This document shows positions 26,580 to 35,591 of a stretch of 64,000 nucleotides of DNA, piece after piece. Numbering within the stretch: the first letter of the stretch is position 1; every line of letters begins with the position of its first letter. Source of the stretch: Actinomycetaceae bacterium zg-1166 (GTDB lineage Bacteria > Actinomycetota > Actinomycetes > Actinomycetales > Actinomycetaceae); NCBI GenBank assembly GCA_015679245.1, contig CP064953.1, positions 1,054,001-1,118,000 on the forward strand, read 5' to 3'. A program made the position numbers and the translations under genes. The notes under the pieces are model-generated. The model saw only the letters and a program-made list of their open reading frames with translations. It had not been told where the DNA came from and did not search any database.

Positions 26580-27023
26580 GGAGATAAGCCCACCGCATTC
26601 TGGGCGATTTAGCAAATTCACTACACAAGGTGGACCGAGATGGACCGAGGTGGACACATTCGTTTTCTCTGAGGAGCTGGTTTTATCTCCCCACCCCACC
26701 CACGTGGATGTGCGAAAAGTTCCCGCCGCGTGGGATTTCCTCCCGTGTGGAACCCCATCCACGTGCGCGTGCAGAAAACACCTCGTCCACCTTACTGAGA
26801 TTTTCGGGGCAGTAGCGCAGAAAACGAGACTATACATCTTCTCTAGGATGGTGATTTTCCACACAGGAGGGCAGGATACTTCACATTGTTTAGCTCACTA
26901 TACGCTCCCCACAGTTCTCCTGGCGGAGATAGACTGACCACAGCGGGACTTTCGTCCACTAACGCAGCAGCGGTCAGCACCGCAATAGATGGAATTAACC
27001 AGCTTGGAAACGAGGATGATTCT
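26580..27023. other. Divergent control region between DUF3052 and aceE
   Basis: About 440 bases. It contains the 10-bp tandem TGGACCGAGA/TGGACCGAGG (26631-26650) and must hold both promoters. The TTG-initiated extension of aceE (from 26886) lies in its right part but has no ribosome-binding site and no family similarity. Confidence 0.4.
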
Positions 27024-29768
27024 GTGAGCCCACAGTCGGAACTCTCACCGCTCATTAACGGCCAGCTCGGGCTTGTCCCCGATATCGATCCCGAGGAAAC
27101 ACAGGAATGGGTGGATTCACTCGAAGACCTCATTGCTCATAGTGGTGGCCCGCGCGCCCGCTACGTTCTCATGAGCATGGAGCGTGCTGCCCGCCGCCAC
27201 CGTATCTACGTGCCTTCCAACCTCGTCACCCCCTATATCAATACGATCCCTGTGGAAGATGAGCCCTACTACCCCGGCGACGAAAAACTCGAACGTCAGT
27301 TCCGCCGGTGGGTGCGCTGGAACGCCGCTGTCATGGTCACGCGCGCTCAGCGCCCCGGCATCGGTGTAGGCGGCCATATCTCCTCCTTTGCTGCTCAAGC
27401 AACCCTCTACGAGGTGGGTTACAATCACTTCTTCCGCGGTAAAGATCACCCCAGCGGTGGCGACCACGTATTCTTCCAAGGCCACTCGGCTCCCGGTAAT
27501 TACGCCCGTGCCTTCCTTGAGGGGCGTTTGAGCGAAGATGACCTCAACTCCTTCCGCCAGCAGGCTTCCCGAGCTTCAGGCGGACGTGGCCTCCCCTCCT
27601 ACCCTCATCCTCACCAGATGGAGGATTTCTGGGAGTTTCCCACAGTTTCTCTTGGTATCGGCCCGGCTTCGGCTATCTACCAGGCCTGGTACAACCGCTA
27701 CCTCACCGAACGGGGTATCAAGGACACCTCCGATCAGCACGTGTGGGCTTTCATGGGTGACGGCGAGATGGACGAAGCCGAATCACGCGGTCTTCTCCAA
27801 CTTGCTGCGAGTCAGAACCTGGATAACCTCACGTTCGTAGTCAATTGCAACTTGCAGCGCCTAGATGGCCCAGTGCGCGGCAACGGTCAGATCATTCAGG
27901 AGCTTGAAGCCTTCTTCAAGGGTGCCGGATGGAACGTTATTAAGGTGATCTGGGGGCGTGAATGGGATCCGCTCCTTGAGGCAGATAAGGATCGCGCCCT
28001 CATCAACCTCATGAACACTACGCTCGACGGTGACTACCAAGGCTACCGCGCCAATGATGGCGCCTACGTGCGCGACGAATTCTTCGCCCGTGATCCTCGC
28101 ACCAAGGCAATGGTGGCCAATTGGACTGACGAACAGATCTGGGCTCTCAAACGCGGGGGTCACGACTACCGCAAGGTTTACGCCGCCTACAAAGCTGCCA
28201 CCGAACACAAAGGCCAACCCACTGTCATTCTTGCCCACACAGTCAAGGGCTACCTCCTTGGTCGCAACTTTGCTGGCAAAAACTCCACCCACCAGATGAA
28301 GAAGCTCACCGCAGCGGATCTCAAGCTCCTGCGCGATACGTTGCAGCTTCCCATCCCCGATGAACAGCTCGATGATCCTTACCAGGCACCCTATTACCGC
28401 CCTGATCCTTCCGAGCCAGCTCTCCAGTACGCCCTCCAAAAGCGCCGCGAACTTGGTGGCTTCCTCCCTGAACGCCGCACCTTCAGCGGCGGTGTCGCGA
28501 TGCCAGCTCAGAAGCATTTCGACATGCTCAAGTCCGGTTCAGGCAAGCAGAAGGTAGCCACCACAATGGCTTTAGTGCGCCTTATTAAGGATATGGTCAA
28601 GGATAAGGATTTCGGTTTCCGGATCGTCCCCATCATTCCCGACGAAGCACGCACCTTCGGCCTCGACGCAATGTTCCCCACGGCCAAGATCTTCAACACT
28701 CTCGGGCAGCATTACCGCGCCGTCGATCACGACATGCTCCTCTCGTACAAGGAATCGACGAACGGCCAACTCATGCACACGGGTATTTCCGAGGCAGGTT
28801 CAGCAGCAGCTTTCCAAGCTGTCGGCACCTCCTACGCCACTCATAATCTCCCGATGGTGCCCTTCTATATCTTCTACTCGATGTTTGGCTTCCAACGTAC
28901 TGGCGATCAGTTCTGGGCGGCAGCCGATCAGATGGCGCGCGGCTTCATCATCGGTGCCACCGCTGGCCGAACTACTCTCCAGGGCGAAGGGCTTCAGCAC
29001 CTTGACGGGCACTCTCCCATTCTTGCCTCAACGAATCCCGCCACGGTGATCTACGATCCAGCCTACGCTTACGAAGTTTCCCACATCATCCGCGACGGAC
29101 TTGTGCGTATGTACGGCGATGGATCTGACGGGCGCAACCAAAACGTCATGTACTACCTGACGGTCTACAATGAGCCCATTCATCAGCCAGTCGAGCCTGA
29201 GAACGTGGATGTGGAAGGCATTATCAAGGGTATCTACAAGCTCTCTGATGCCCAGGGTGAAGGGCCGAAGGTTCAGCTACTCGCCTCAGGAGTGGGTGTG
29301 CCGTGGGCCAACGAGGCCAAGCGTATGCTCGCCGAGGACTGGGGAGTCAGCGCCGGCGTATGGTCGGTGACCTCATGGTATGAGCTTCGCCGTGATGCTC
29401 TTGCCGCCGACGAGCACAACTTCCTCCATCCCGAAGCTGAAGCAAAGGTGCCTTACCTTACCTCGAAGCTCCAGGGAGTCGACGGCCCCTTCATCGCCAC
29501 CTCGGATTTTGAACACCAGGTTCAAGATTCAATTCGCCAGTGGGTGCCCGGTACCTACTACACGCTGGGTGCCGATGGCTTCGGTTTCTCCGATACCCGC
29601 GCTGCCGCCCGCCGTGAGTTCAAGATTGATGCCGCGTCAATGGTGGTGCGGGCTCTGCAAAGTCTTGCTGATGCCGGAAAGATCGACCGTAGCCTCATTG
29701 GCCAAGCAATCGCGAAGTACCAACTCTTCGATCCACGTGCGGCTGAGCCCACACCTGAAGCGATCTGA
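27024..29768 (+). CDS. aceE: Pyruvate dehydrogenase E1 component, homodimeric
   Basis: The 914-residue enzyme decarboxylates pyruvate with thiamine diphosphate and passes the acetyl group to lipoyl-E2. Marks: [16 protein letters not shown] near the N-terminus, [30 protein letters not shown]-type [10 protein letters not shown], the ThDP/Mg motif [13 protein letters not shown]...[12 protein letters not shown], and the C-terminal [14 protein letters not shown] block. I choose GTG 27024 ([25 protein letters not shown]) with ACGAGGA upstream, which matches the family length; a TTG at 26886 is less likely. No E2 or E3 gene follows, as is usual in actinobacteria. Terminated by the hairpin at 29789. 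Confidence 0.93.
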   Translation: MSPQSELSPLINGQLGLVPDIDPEETQEWVDSLEDLIAHSGGPRARYVLMSMERAARRHRIYVPSNLVTPYINTIPVEDEPYYPGDEKLERQFRRWVRWNAAVMVTRAQRPGIGVGGHISSFAAQATLYEVGYNHFFRGKDHPSGGDHVFFQGHSAPGNYARAFLEGRLSEDDLNSFRQQASRASGGRGLPSYPHPHQMEDFWEFPTVSLGIGPASAIYQAWYNRYLTERGIKDTSDQHVWAFMGDGEMDEAESRGLLQLAASQNLDNLTFVVNCNLQRLDGPVRGNGQIIQELEAFFKGAGWNVIKVIWGREWDPLLEADKDRALINLMNTTLDGDYQGYRANDGAYVRDEFFARDPRTKAMVANWTDEQIWALKRGGHDYRKVYAAYKAATEHKGQPTVILAHTVKGYLLGRNFAGKNSTHQMKKLTAADLKLLRDTLQLPIPDEQLDDPYQAPYYRPDPSEPALQYALQKRRELGGFLPERRTFSGGVAMPAQKHFDMLKSGSGKQKVATTMALVRLIKDMVKDKDFGFRIVPIIPDEARTFGLDAMFPTAKIFNTLGQHYRAVDHDMLLSYKESTNGQLMHTGISEAGSAAAFQAVGTSYATHNLPMVPFYIFYSMFGFQRTGDQFWAAADQMARGFIIGATAGRTTLQGEGLQHLDGHSPILASTNPATVIYDPAYAYEVSHIIRDGLVRMYGDGSDGRNQNVMYYLTVYNEPIHQPVEPENVDVEGIIKGIYKLSDAQGEGPKVQLLASGVGVPWANEAKRMLAEDWGVSAGVWSVTSWYELRRDALAADEHNFLHPEAEAKVPYLTSKLQGVDGPFIATSDFEHQVQDSIRQWVPGTYYTLGADGFGFSDTRAAARREFKIDAASMVVRALQSLADAGKIDRSLIGQAIAKYQLFDPRAAEPTPEAI

Positions 29769-29788
29769 GAAACTCGCACTAACACAAC

Positions 29789-29836
29789 TGGGGTGTGAGA
29801 GGGGTGAGACCTAAGCTCTCCCCTCTCACACCCCAG
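29789..29836. terminator. Bidirectional terminator after aceE
   Basis: Perfect 17-bp stem CTGGGGTGTGAGAGGGG (29789-29805) with its complement at 29820-29836, followed by TTTC. It separates aceE from the convergent HAD phosphatase gene. Confidence 0.85.
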
Positions 29837-29861
29837 TTTCACGACCCGCCCCGCAGTATTC

Positions 29862-30527
29862 TCACCTCATAGTATTCCAAGCTGCGAAACCCGAAAATTC
29901 GAGGAGCATCTCCTCAAGTTCGTCCACGCTTTCCGCCACACGCCATGCCTGGGCAAGTTCTTCTTGTGGGGCATCTCCCCAACGCACGAGAATCGTCGGG
30001 ATAGTGTGGGTTCGTGCACCTTCGATGTCGAAGATTCTGTCTCCTACCATAAGCGCCTCAGACGTGGCGATCCCCTGGCTTGTGAGTTGATCGAGAGCCT
30101 CGCGGATTCGATCAGCCTTCGTTCCATTTTCCTCACACGGGTCGGAGCCGCATATGACCGTAAAGTACTGTGCAATCCCCAGCTGTGTAATGAGATCAAC
30201 GGCAGTATCTTCCCGCTTGGAGGTGGCAATAGCTAAGGGGACTCCCGTTGCTCCCAGACGCTCAAGCATGGGCGCAATTCCGGGAAAGAGTTTCGTCTGC
30301 CCCATAAGTTTGATGTAGTGGCTGCGGTAGAGGCGAGTGTATTCGGGGATATCTGTGACTCCAAGTTCTGCAAAAGTCTGTGGCAACGGTGGGCCAACGT
30401 ACTTCTTGTAAAAGTCGGGACCATTGTCAATTCCCGAATACGTACGCATCACCCAATCCAATGAACGAGTGATGATAGGGCCAGAATCTGCGAGCGTACC
30501 GTCGAAATCAAAGAGGATAACGCTCAC
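29862..30527 (-). CDS. HAD-superfamily phosphatase, phosphoglycolate phosphatase-like
   Basis: A 221-residue HAD hydrolase: FDFDGTLADSGP gives the nucleophile Asp and acid/base Asp, the helical cap follows, LAIATSKR is motif II, and MVGDRIFDIEGA carries the metal Asp of motif IV. Subfamily IA, similar to Gph and PpaX; substrate not predictable. Its first codon overlaps the stop of yciO (ATGA), so the two are co-transcribed. Cytoplasmic. Confidence 0.85.
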   Translation of the reverse strand: MSVILFDFDGTLADSGPIITRSLDWVMRTYSGIDNGPDFYKKYVGPPLPQTFAELGVTDIPEYTRLYRSHYIKLMGQTKLFPGIAPMLERLGATGVPLAIATSKREDTAVDLITQLGIAQYFTVICGSDPCEENGTKADRIREALDQLTSQGIATSEALMVGDRIFDIEGARTHTIPTILVRWGDAPQEELAQAWRVAESVDELEEMLLEFSGFAAWNTMR

Positions 30528-31141
30528 AGGGAGATCCCTTCTACGCTGCCTGCACCCTCGCGTGAAATCTTGCGTTTAACAAGGTTGACCACTGTAGTGG
30601 GGCCTTCTTCTCCGCACACGCCTTCGATGACGATGTCGAGCACATTGCCAAGAATGTCATTGACCTCCCACCCCGAGGTGAGGGGATCATCGCTTCCAGG
30701 AAGAATGAGCGAGGAAGCCAAGATTGGTTCGCCGAGTTCAGCCACAATCGCCTGCGTGATCGTATGATTGGGGATTCGTACGCCTACCGTATGCTTCTTC
30801 AGATTGAGAGTCATGCGTGGCACTTCTTTAGTGCCTTTGAGAATAAAGGTATACGGGCCAGGAGTCAGCGATTTAATGAGCCGAAAGTCTGAATTATCGA
30901 CGATGACGAATTTACCTAACTGAGCGAAATTGTGGCAGAGCATCGTGAAGTGGTGTTTCTCCCCCACATGACGAATCGCACGGATCCGCTCAAGCCCCTC
31001 CTTATTGCCTAGCACGCAACCGAGGGCGTAACCCGAATCCGTGGGAAAGGCAATGACGTCCCCCTCTTTGAGTGACTCAACAACCTTTGTCACAAGCCGA
31101 GGCTGGGGGTCAACAGGATGAATGTCTACATAGTGTGCCAT
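30524..31141 (-). CDS. YciO/Sua5/YrdC-family protein
   Basis: A 205-residue protein of the TsaC/Sua5 fold. FPTDSGYALGCVLGNKEGLERI matches the ATP/threonine-binding start (quoted in part), followed by FTMLCHNF and LTPGPYTFIL, and VGVRIPNH with the conserved Arg. The 'PTDS.YALGC' form marks the YciO branch, whose own activity is weak or unknown, as opposed to the TsaC branch that makes threonylcarbamoyl-AMP for tRNA t6A. So tRNA modification is possible but not certain. Overlaps the HAD gene. Confidence 0.82.
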   Translation of the reverse strand: MAHYVDIHPVDPQPRLVTKVVESLKEGDVIAFPTDSGYALGCVLGNKEGLERIRAIRHVGEKHHFTMLCHNFAQLGKFVIVDNSDFRLIKSLTPGPYTFILKGTKEVPRMTLNLKKHTVGVRIPNHTITQAIVAELGEPILASSLILPGSDDPLTSGWEVNDILGNVLDIVIEGVCGEEGPTTVVNLVKRKISREGAGSVEGISL

Positions 31142-31251
31142 CGTTCACCTCTCCGTGATGTGCATTCCATGCCACCTCTATCCTACCTGGCGCTTGCCAC
31201 CCCTCCTCGTCTCCTCCTAGGCTGGGCGCAACACCCACCGGAAGGACAGTA

Positions 31252-31503
31252 GTGGACGAGACGAAACTTATCGAGGCTGTACGTGAAGCTCTTATCTCAG
31301 ATATCTCTGACTATTCCCTTGAGGAGCGCACCGCAATTATCGACGATATCTCCCCAGCCTTCCGCCTTGATCGGATCGATCACCTCACGCGCTGGGTACT
31401 TGCTCATACCTTGGAAAACGAAACCAAGCAAACCATTCCCGATTCTCAGATTGAATCTGCACGCACGCTTGGTGATCTCCTCACTTCCGTCCGTGAAAGC
31501 TGA
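31252..31503 (+). CDS. Acyl-carrier-protein-like small protein lacking the phosphopantetheine serine
   Basis: GTG start at 31252 (GGAAGGACAGTA upstream). The 83-residue product aligns by eye with acyl carrier proteins: N-terminal helix DETKLIEAVREALI, loop, FRLDRIDHLTRWVLAHTLENETKQTIPDSQI in place of '[27 protein letters not shown]' (both in parts), and a closing ARTLGDLLTSV helix like 'TVQAAIDYI'. The attachment residue Ser of the DSL motif is Arg (LDRID). Helices 2 and 3 and the IPD turn are kept. If this is right it cannot carry an acyl chain and is a relic or a reused binding module. It stands alone, 1.5 kb downstream of aceE. Confidence 0.6.
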   Translation: MDETKLIEAVREALISDISDYSLEERTAIIDDISPAFRLDRIDHLTRWVLAHTLENETKQTIPDSQIESARTLGDLLTSVRES

Positions 31504-31627
31504 GTAGAGCACCACTCGTATGTCTCCACCAGCCACGGGATTTTCGTCCACGAGAGTTGAAGAGTTGAGTGGAGCCCTCAATTCACGAGGCAAGTCGTCC
31601 CAGCCACTCCCTCGTCACCTGCTGCTC

Positions 31628-32131
31628 TTAACCTACGCGGTGAAGCCATCGTACGGGTGCGCCTGCTCCAGCGTAACGGAAGGCTTCAAGCTCCTCGTCC
31701 CATGCCTGCCCGAGCGCAAGGTCGAGGAAGCGCTTCATTTCCTCAAGGTCACCGTGAGACTGCTCAACTGCCGAGCGAATCCGATTTTCCGGCACGACAA
31801 TGTTCCCAGCAAGATCAGTCTGCGCATAGAAAACTCCAAGATCCGGTGTACAGGACCATCGCCCACCCTCACTTGTGGGTGTGGATTCTTCTGTCACCTC
31901 AAAACGCACGTGCTCCCACCCAGCTAATGCTGAGGTAATAACAGCGCCTGTGCCCGCTTCTGCCATCCATGCGAATTCAGCACGATTCATTCCCGCGAGA
32001 GCTGGCTGAGCAGTCCAATCGAAATGCACCTCATAGCCGAGCACACTGGATACCGCCCATTCAACGTGAGGTTGAACAGCCGGTGGAACCGAGTGGATGA
32101 AGATGACACCACGGGTATGTTGAGTTCTCAT
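31628..32131 (-). CDS. DUF3145 protein
   Basis: A 167-residue protein with the DUF3145 signature: TRGVIFIHSVPPAVQPHVEWA, YEVHFDWTAQPALAGMNRAEFAW, then an AGWEHVRFEVTEE.....G.RW..TPDLGVF region and a LGQAWDEELEAFRYAG...PVRWLHRVG end. In Streptomyces-type genomes this gene closes the fatty-acid synthase II cluster, which has given it a presumed link to lipid metabolism; that link is synteny only. Here no fabD, fabH or fabF are present nearby. Confidence 0.85.
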   Translation of the reverse strand: MRTQHTRGVIFIHSVPPAVQPHVEWAVSSVLGYEVHFDWTAQPALAGMNRAEFAWMAEAGTGAVITSALAGWEHVRFEVTEESTPTSEGGRWSCTPDLGVFYAQTDLAGNIVVPENRIRSAVEQSHGDLEEMKRFLDLALGQAWDEELEAFRYAGAGAPVRWLHRVG

Positions 32132-32340
32132 CGCTTCCTCCTTGCGGGTGGCTTTCCCCGTGCTACCCCCAAGTGCAGAAATGCGTCCTATTTAGTATAG
32201 GTATAACGGGTTCGTATAGCGAACTCATAGAGTAGATGCGCTCGCTAGAAGCACATGTGCTCTTGGAACGCATGGTCAGGAGCATATAACCACGCGGCGC
32301 GAGATAATAGCTCTATGCGCCCACTCAGATGACTGAAAAT

Positions 32341-32826
32341 TTACAGATCACGAATCGCGCGCATAGCCTTCTTGCGCACATCCTTTTCCAAGCGATCAAT
32401 GTAGAGGTATCCGTCTAGGTGGTCGCATTCGTGCTGGATGCAGCGAGCCATGAGTTCTTCACCCTCGACAACTTTCCTCTTGCCATCAAGATCGATCCCC
32501 TCAGCGCGCGCATACCAAGCTCGCTTCGTGGGAAACCACAAGCCAGGTACAGAGAGGCAGCCCTCATCACCATCTTGATATTCCTCTTCAGAAAGTTCGA
32601 CGATGACAGGATTCAAGATATAGTCAATCTCCCCTTCGATATTCCAGGAGAATGCGCGCAGAGAGACACCAATCTGGTTCGCAGCCAGACCCGCGCGTCC
32701 TTCGTCGTTCACATTCTCAAGGAGATCCCCGACAAGGGAACGCACACCCGTATCGATCTGAGTGATCGGTTTACAGGGAGTGCGCAAAACAGGGTCGCCA
32801 ACAATACGAATCGCACGAAATGCCAT
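32341..32826 (-). CDS. def: Peptide deformylase
   Basis: Removes the formyl group from nascent proteins. All three catalytic motifs are present in the 161-residue product: [10 protein letters not shown] (motif 1, with Gln), EGCLSVPG (motif 2, metal ligand Cys) and QHECDHLDG (motif 3, HExxH with two His ligands and Glu). Length and motif spacing are standard. The next gene leftward is the DUF3145 gene on the same strand, about 210 bases away, so probably separately transcribed. Cytoplasmic, essential in most bacteria. Confidence is very high. Confidence 0.97.
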   Translation of the reverse strand: MAFRAIRIVGDPVLRTPCKPITQIDTGVRSLVGDLLENVNDEGRAGLAANQIGVSLRAFSWNIEGEIDYILNPVIVELSEEEYQDGDEGCLSVPGLWFPTKRAWYARAEGIDLDGKRKVVEGEELMARCIQHECDHLDGYLYIDRLEKDVRKKAMRAIRDL

Positions 32827-32896
32827 AACTCTATTCTCTCACATGCGCGTTCCATACTCTGAGCCAAGGAATACAGCCCTACTACACATGTGTACT

Positions 32897-32939
32897 AGCG
32901 GGGTATTTGGGTGCCGAATCTGTGGAATACACCCCCGCT
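32897..32939 (-). terminator. Possible terminator after the MprF-like gene
   Basis: AGCGGGG (32897-32903) pairs with CCCCGCT (32933-32939), with additional TATT/AATA pairing inside. It lies 70 bases past the stop at 33011. The T-run is poor. Confidence 0.35.
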
Positions 32940-33010
32940 ATATATGCAGATCTGCACGCAGAAGAGGCACCGCAACGAACTCCTAGACAAAGTTCTCGCG
33001 CCCCTCTGCT

Positions 33011-35590
33011 TTAGCTCCCTAGAGGAACTCCGCCTAGATGAGATTCCTGTTTCTGAGACGAACTCATCTCTCGCACAGCTTTGAGAGCATCCGCCACAGA
33101 AAGGTGGGGAAGATAGGAGCGAGTGACAGCGATACCAATAGCAGGAAGATCAAAAGCTGAGGGATAGACCAAAATCCACGAGCGTGTCTGCGGCTTGAAC
33201 TTCTCTTTGAAACGGTGAAGTGAACGAAAACCATAGACGGGTTCAAGGGTATAGCTCATAAAGGCCAACATGTCGTCGAGAAGAGTGGATTCCTCCTCCG
33301 TATGAGTACGCACAAGTGGCGCCCCGGAGAGAGACATAAATTCAATGCCATCCTCCCGCATCTGTACTGCCGATTGGGCGATAAGGAACTCCATAATTCC
33401 CGGCATAGCGTCTTTGTGTCGTCGCATGAAATCTAAAGTCCATCCGACGATCTCTCCCTCCCTCCATGTGGGAAGCCACGAGAGGATTGCCTGTAGGCGC
33501 CCTGTATCGTCAATAGCGAGCATGAGACGCACGTTCGGATCTTGGAGTTGATCCAGACCGCCCAGGGTAAAGCCCATCTCAGGTAGAGGATGCTCCTCTA
33601 CCCATTCTTGTGAGAGCTCAACCACCTGAGCATAGATACCTACATCGAGATCGCGCCAGCATGTCCAATACGATTCGATGCCGTCGCGTTTGGCTCTAGA
33701 AATCGCAGTGCGCACATCCTGCCAAGATTTTCCGCGAGTCTGCCACTCCTGGACGTTTACGTAACTCTCCGAAGCCACTTCGACGCTTTGCCACCCCAGA
33801 TTTTCTGCGATCTCGTTGAAGTGCTCCGCACCAACGGAATACCAGGCGGGCTTGAGGCCACGTGAATCTGCAAATTGATGGAAGCGCGTGACTATACCCA
33901 TGAGGTCGGCTTCTTTCGCCCCAAAAGGTTCAGAGAGCGTGAGAGCTACTCCAGCTACTGCTCGGTAAGCAACAATTGCTCCTGTACGCGGATCCTCCCA
34001 TAGGAGATTACCCGGCCATGTAGCCATAAAAGAGAGATTCGTGCCATAACCGGTACGGAGAGCCTCCATGAGACGATCGCTACTGAGCCCCACCTCGCGA
34101 GAAGTACGCGTGACAAGACGCCACGTGAGGAAGGTAAGAGCCGCCCAGAGCAGAATCTCGATGATCTGGAAAGGAATCCGATCCATCTTCGAGGAGGTGC
34201 GAATCATGAGGCCAAGAGATATACGTGCCGAGGGCGGCATAAGAAGGCTGAGCCCGGAGAGAGCTAGATCAGCTTGATCTGGCCTACCCACAAGCGAGGA
34301 ACGCATGAGGTTACCCAGCACTACCGTAGCGCTGGCTGCCACGAGGAGCGATAAGGCAGCCCAAAGACCTGCCACTCGTCCGTGCCTGAATGAGAGGGTA
34401 ATAGGGAAAGAAGCTCGATTCTTCAACAACCAGCCAATCGCGGCAAAATTGACTACAATAACTGCGGCAATTTGGAAGATAAATTCGACGCGTTCAGCCT
34501 GTTCAAGGCTTCCACCAGCGTTTACATCCGATTGAGCGAGGAAAAAGAGAACCGTTCCAACACAGTTTCGCACGAGAAGGATGATCGCTACCCATATCCC
34601 CGCTCGACGCCCGCGCAACAAGGACCATGCGCAGAGGAGGAGCATAGCCACCGGGAAAAGTTGAATGAATGCTGTGACATGATGGCGGACAGCCGAACCC
34701 GTCATAAGCCACTGTGTACAGCGATCCCCCAGGTTAAAGATTGAACACGGAAGCGTATCGAGGCGATAAAAGTCATTGTTAATGAGGACGAGGGAAGGAG
34801 AAAGTGCTCCCATCCTCACCTTGGAGAAAAGAGCGACGAGAGGGCCAAGGGCAAGCATCGTCAGAAGCGAGGAAGAAATCACTCTCACCTCGTGTCCCGG
34901 AGCAAAAATTTGGTGCGAGTGACGAGAGGATTCCGAATGAGTTCCTCGTACAAGGTGCCAGCCGTAGGCGTAACCAAAAAGATAAGCAAGGCCGCGGGCA
35001 AAATCATTGGGTTGCCCTGAGTAGGCGAACATGACCCCGACATACATGCCGAGAAGTACAAGGCCTCGGTTACGCCATACCTGTGCGGAGGAAGCAAAGA
35101 GCGCCGTGAGTACAGCGACGATCCCCACCGAAGGAGTGCCTAAAAGAAGATGGCGCCCATGAACGGCCCAGGGTTCCCCAAGCATCGCCAAGCTCTCCAC
35201 AAGGACACCGCCACACACATTGGCCAGTGCGCCAAGCCCAAAATACGAGGTGATAAGGCGTGCGGAGCCGAATTTCACTTCGAATTTCGACAGCAAGAGC
35301 GCGACAACGATAAGTTCAATGAGGAAACTTCCAACGTTTTGGGCAAGAATGAGCGAGGTTACGGGAGTCCAGATTCGCCCAGCAATAAGTTGCTCCCAGG
35401 AGAAGGCAAAGGATTCGTGTATGGCCACCTGAAAGTAGGGGATGGCCATAAGAAGACCACACGTGAAGAGGAGAGCGAAGAGCACCACCGTTATGGGAGC
35501 CGTATCGAAGCGCGGACTAGTGGAGGTGACAAAGCGGCGAAAATGCGCCCAGCGCACAGATTTCTCGGCTGCGTGAGTGTGTGTGCTCAT
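33011..35590 (-). CDS. MprF-like aminoacyl-phosphatidylglycerol synthase with a rhomboid-like N-terminal domain
   Basis: An 859-residue membrane protein. The C-terminal ~330 residues are the DUF2156/GNAT-like catalytic domain: WEDPRTGAIVAYRAVAGVALTLSEPFG, AWYSVGAEHFNEIAENLGW, REGEIVGWTLDFMRRHKDAMPGIMEFLIAQ and FMSLSGAPL (shown in parts), which transfers an amino acid from tRNA to phosphatidylglycerol. Helices at about 265-475 are the flippase-like part. The first ~215 residues resemble a rhomboid fold: GRIWTPVTSLILAQN, LSKFEVKFGSARLITSYFGLGALANV, GTPSVGIVAVLTA, and GLAYLFGYAYGWHL, where the catalytic His position of TM6 is not His, so it should be proteolytically dead. Esterase gene sits two bases upstream. 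Outer-leaflet charge changes protect against cationic peptides. Confidence 0.8.
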   Translation of the reverse strand: MSTHTHAAEKSVRWAHFRRFVTSTSPRFDTAPITVVLFALLFTCGLLMAIPYFQVAIHESFAFSWEQLIAGRIWTPVTSLILAQNVGSFLIELIVVALLLSKFEVKFGSARLITSYFGLGALANVCGGVLVESLAMLGEPWAVHGRHLLLGTPSVGIVAVLTALFASSAQVWRNRGLVLLGMYVGVMFAYSGQPNDFARGLAYLFGYAYGWHLVRGTHSESSRHSHQIFAPGHEVRVISSSLLTMLALGPLVALFSKVRMGALSPSLVLINNDFYRLDTLPCSIFNLGDRCTQWLMTGSAVRHHVTAFIQLFPVAMLLLCAWSLLRGRRAGIWVAIILLVRNCVGTVLFFLAQSDVNAGGSLEQAERVEFIFQIAAVIVVNFAAIGWLLKNRASFPITLSFRHGRVAGLWAALSLLVAASATVVLGNLMRSSLVGRPDQADLALSGLSLLMPPSARISLGLMIRTSSKMDRIPFQIIEILLWAALTFLTWRLVTRTSREVGLSSDRLMEALRTGYGTNLSFMATWPGNLLWEDPRTGAIVAYRAVAGVALTLSEPFGAKEADLMGIVTRFHQFADSRGLKPAWYSVGAEHFNEIAENLGWQSVEVASESYVNVQEWQTRGKSWQDVRTAISRAKRDGIESYWTCWRDLDVGIYAQVVELSQEWVEEHPLPEMGFTLGGLDQLQDPNVRLMLAIDDTGRLQAILSWLPTWREGEIVGWTLDFMRRHKDAMPGIMEFLIAQSAVQMREDGIEFMSLSGAPLVRTHTEEESTLLDDMLAFMSYTLEPVYGFRSLHRFKEKFKPQTRSWILVYPSAFDLPAIGIAVTRSYLPHLSVADALKAVREMSSSQKQESHLGGVPLGS

Positions 35591-35591
35591 T

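Noticed and set aside
26580-26864. Upstream extension of the DUF3052 gene
   Set aside because: Family similarity starts at ATG 26579 and the extension overlaps the divergent promoter region.
26886-27023. N-terminal extension of aceE from a TTG start
   Set aside because: No ribosome-binding site and no similarity to the family; GTG 27024 gives the normal length.
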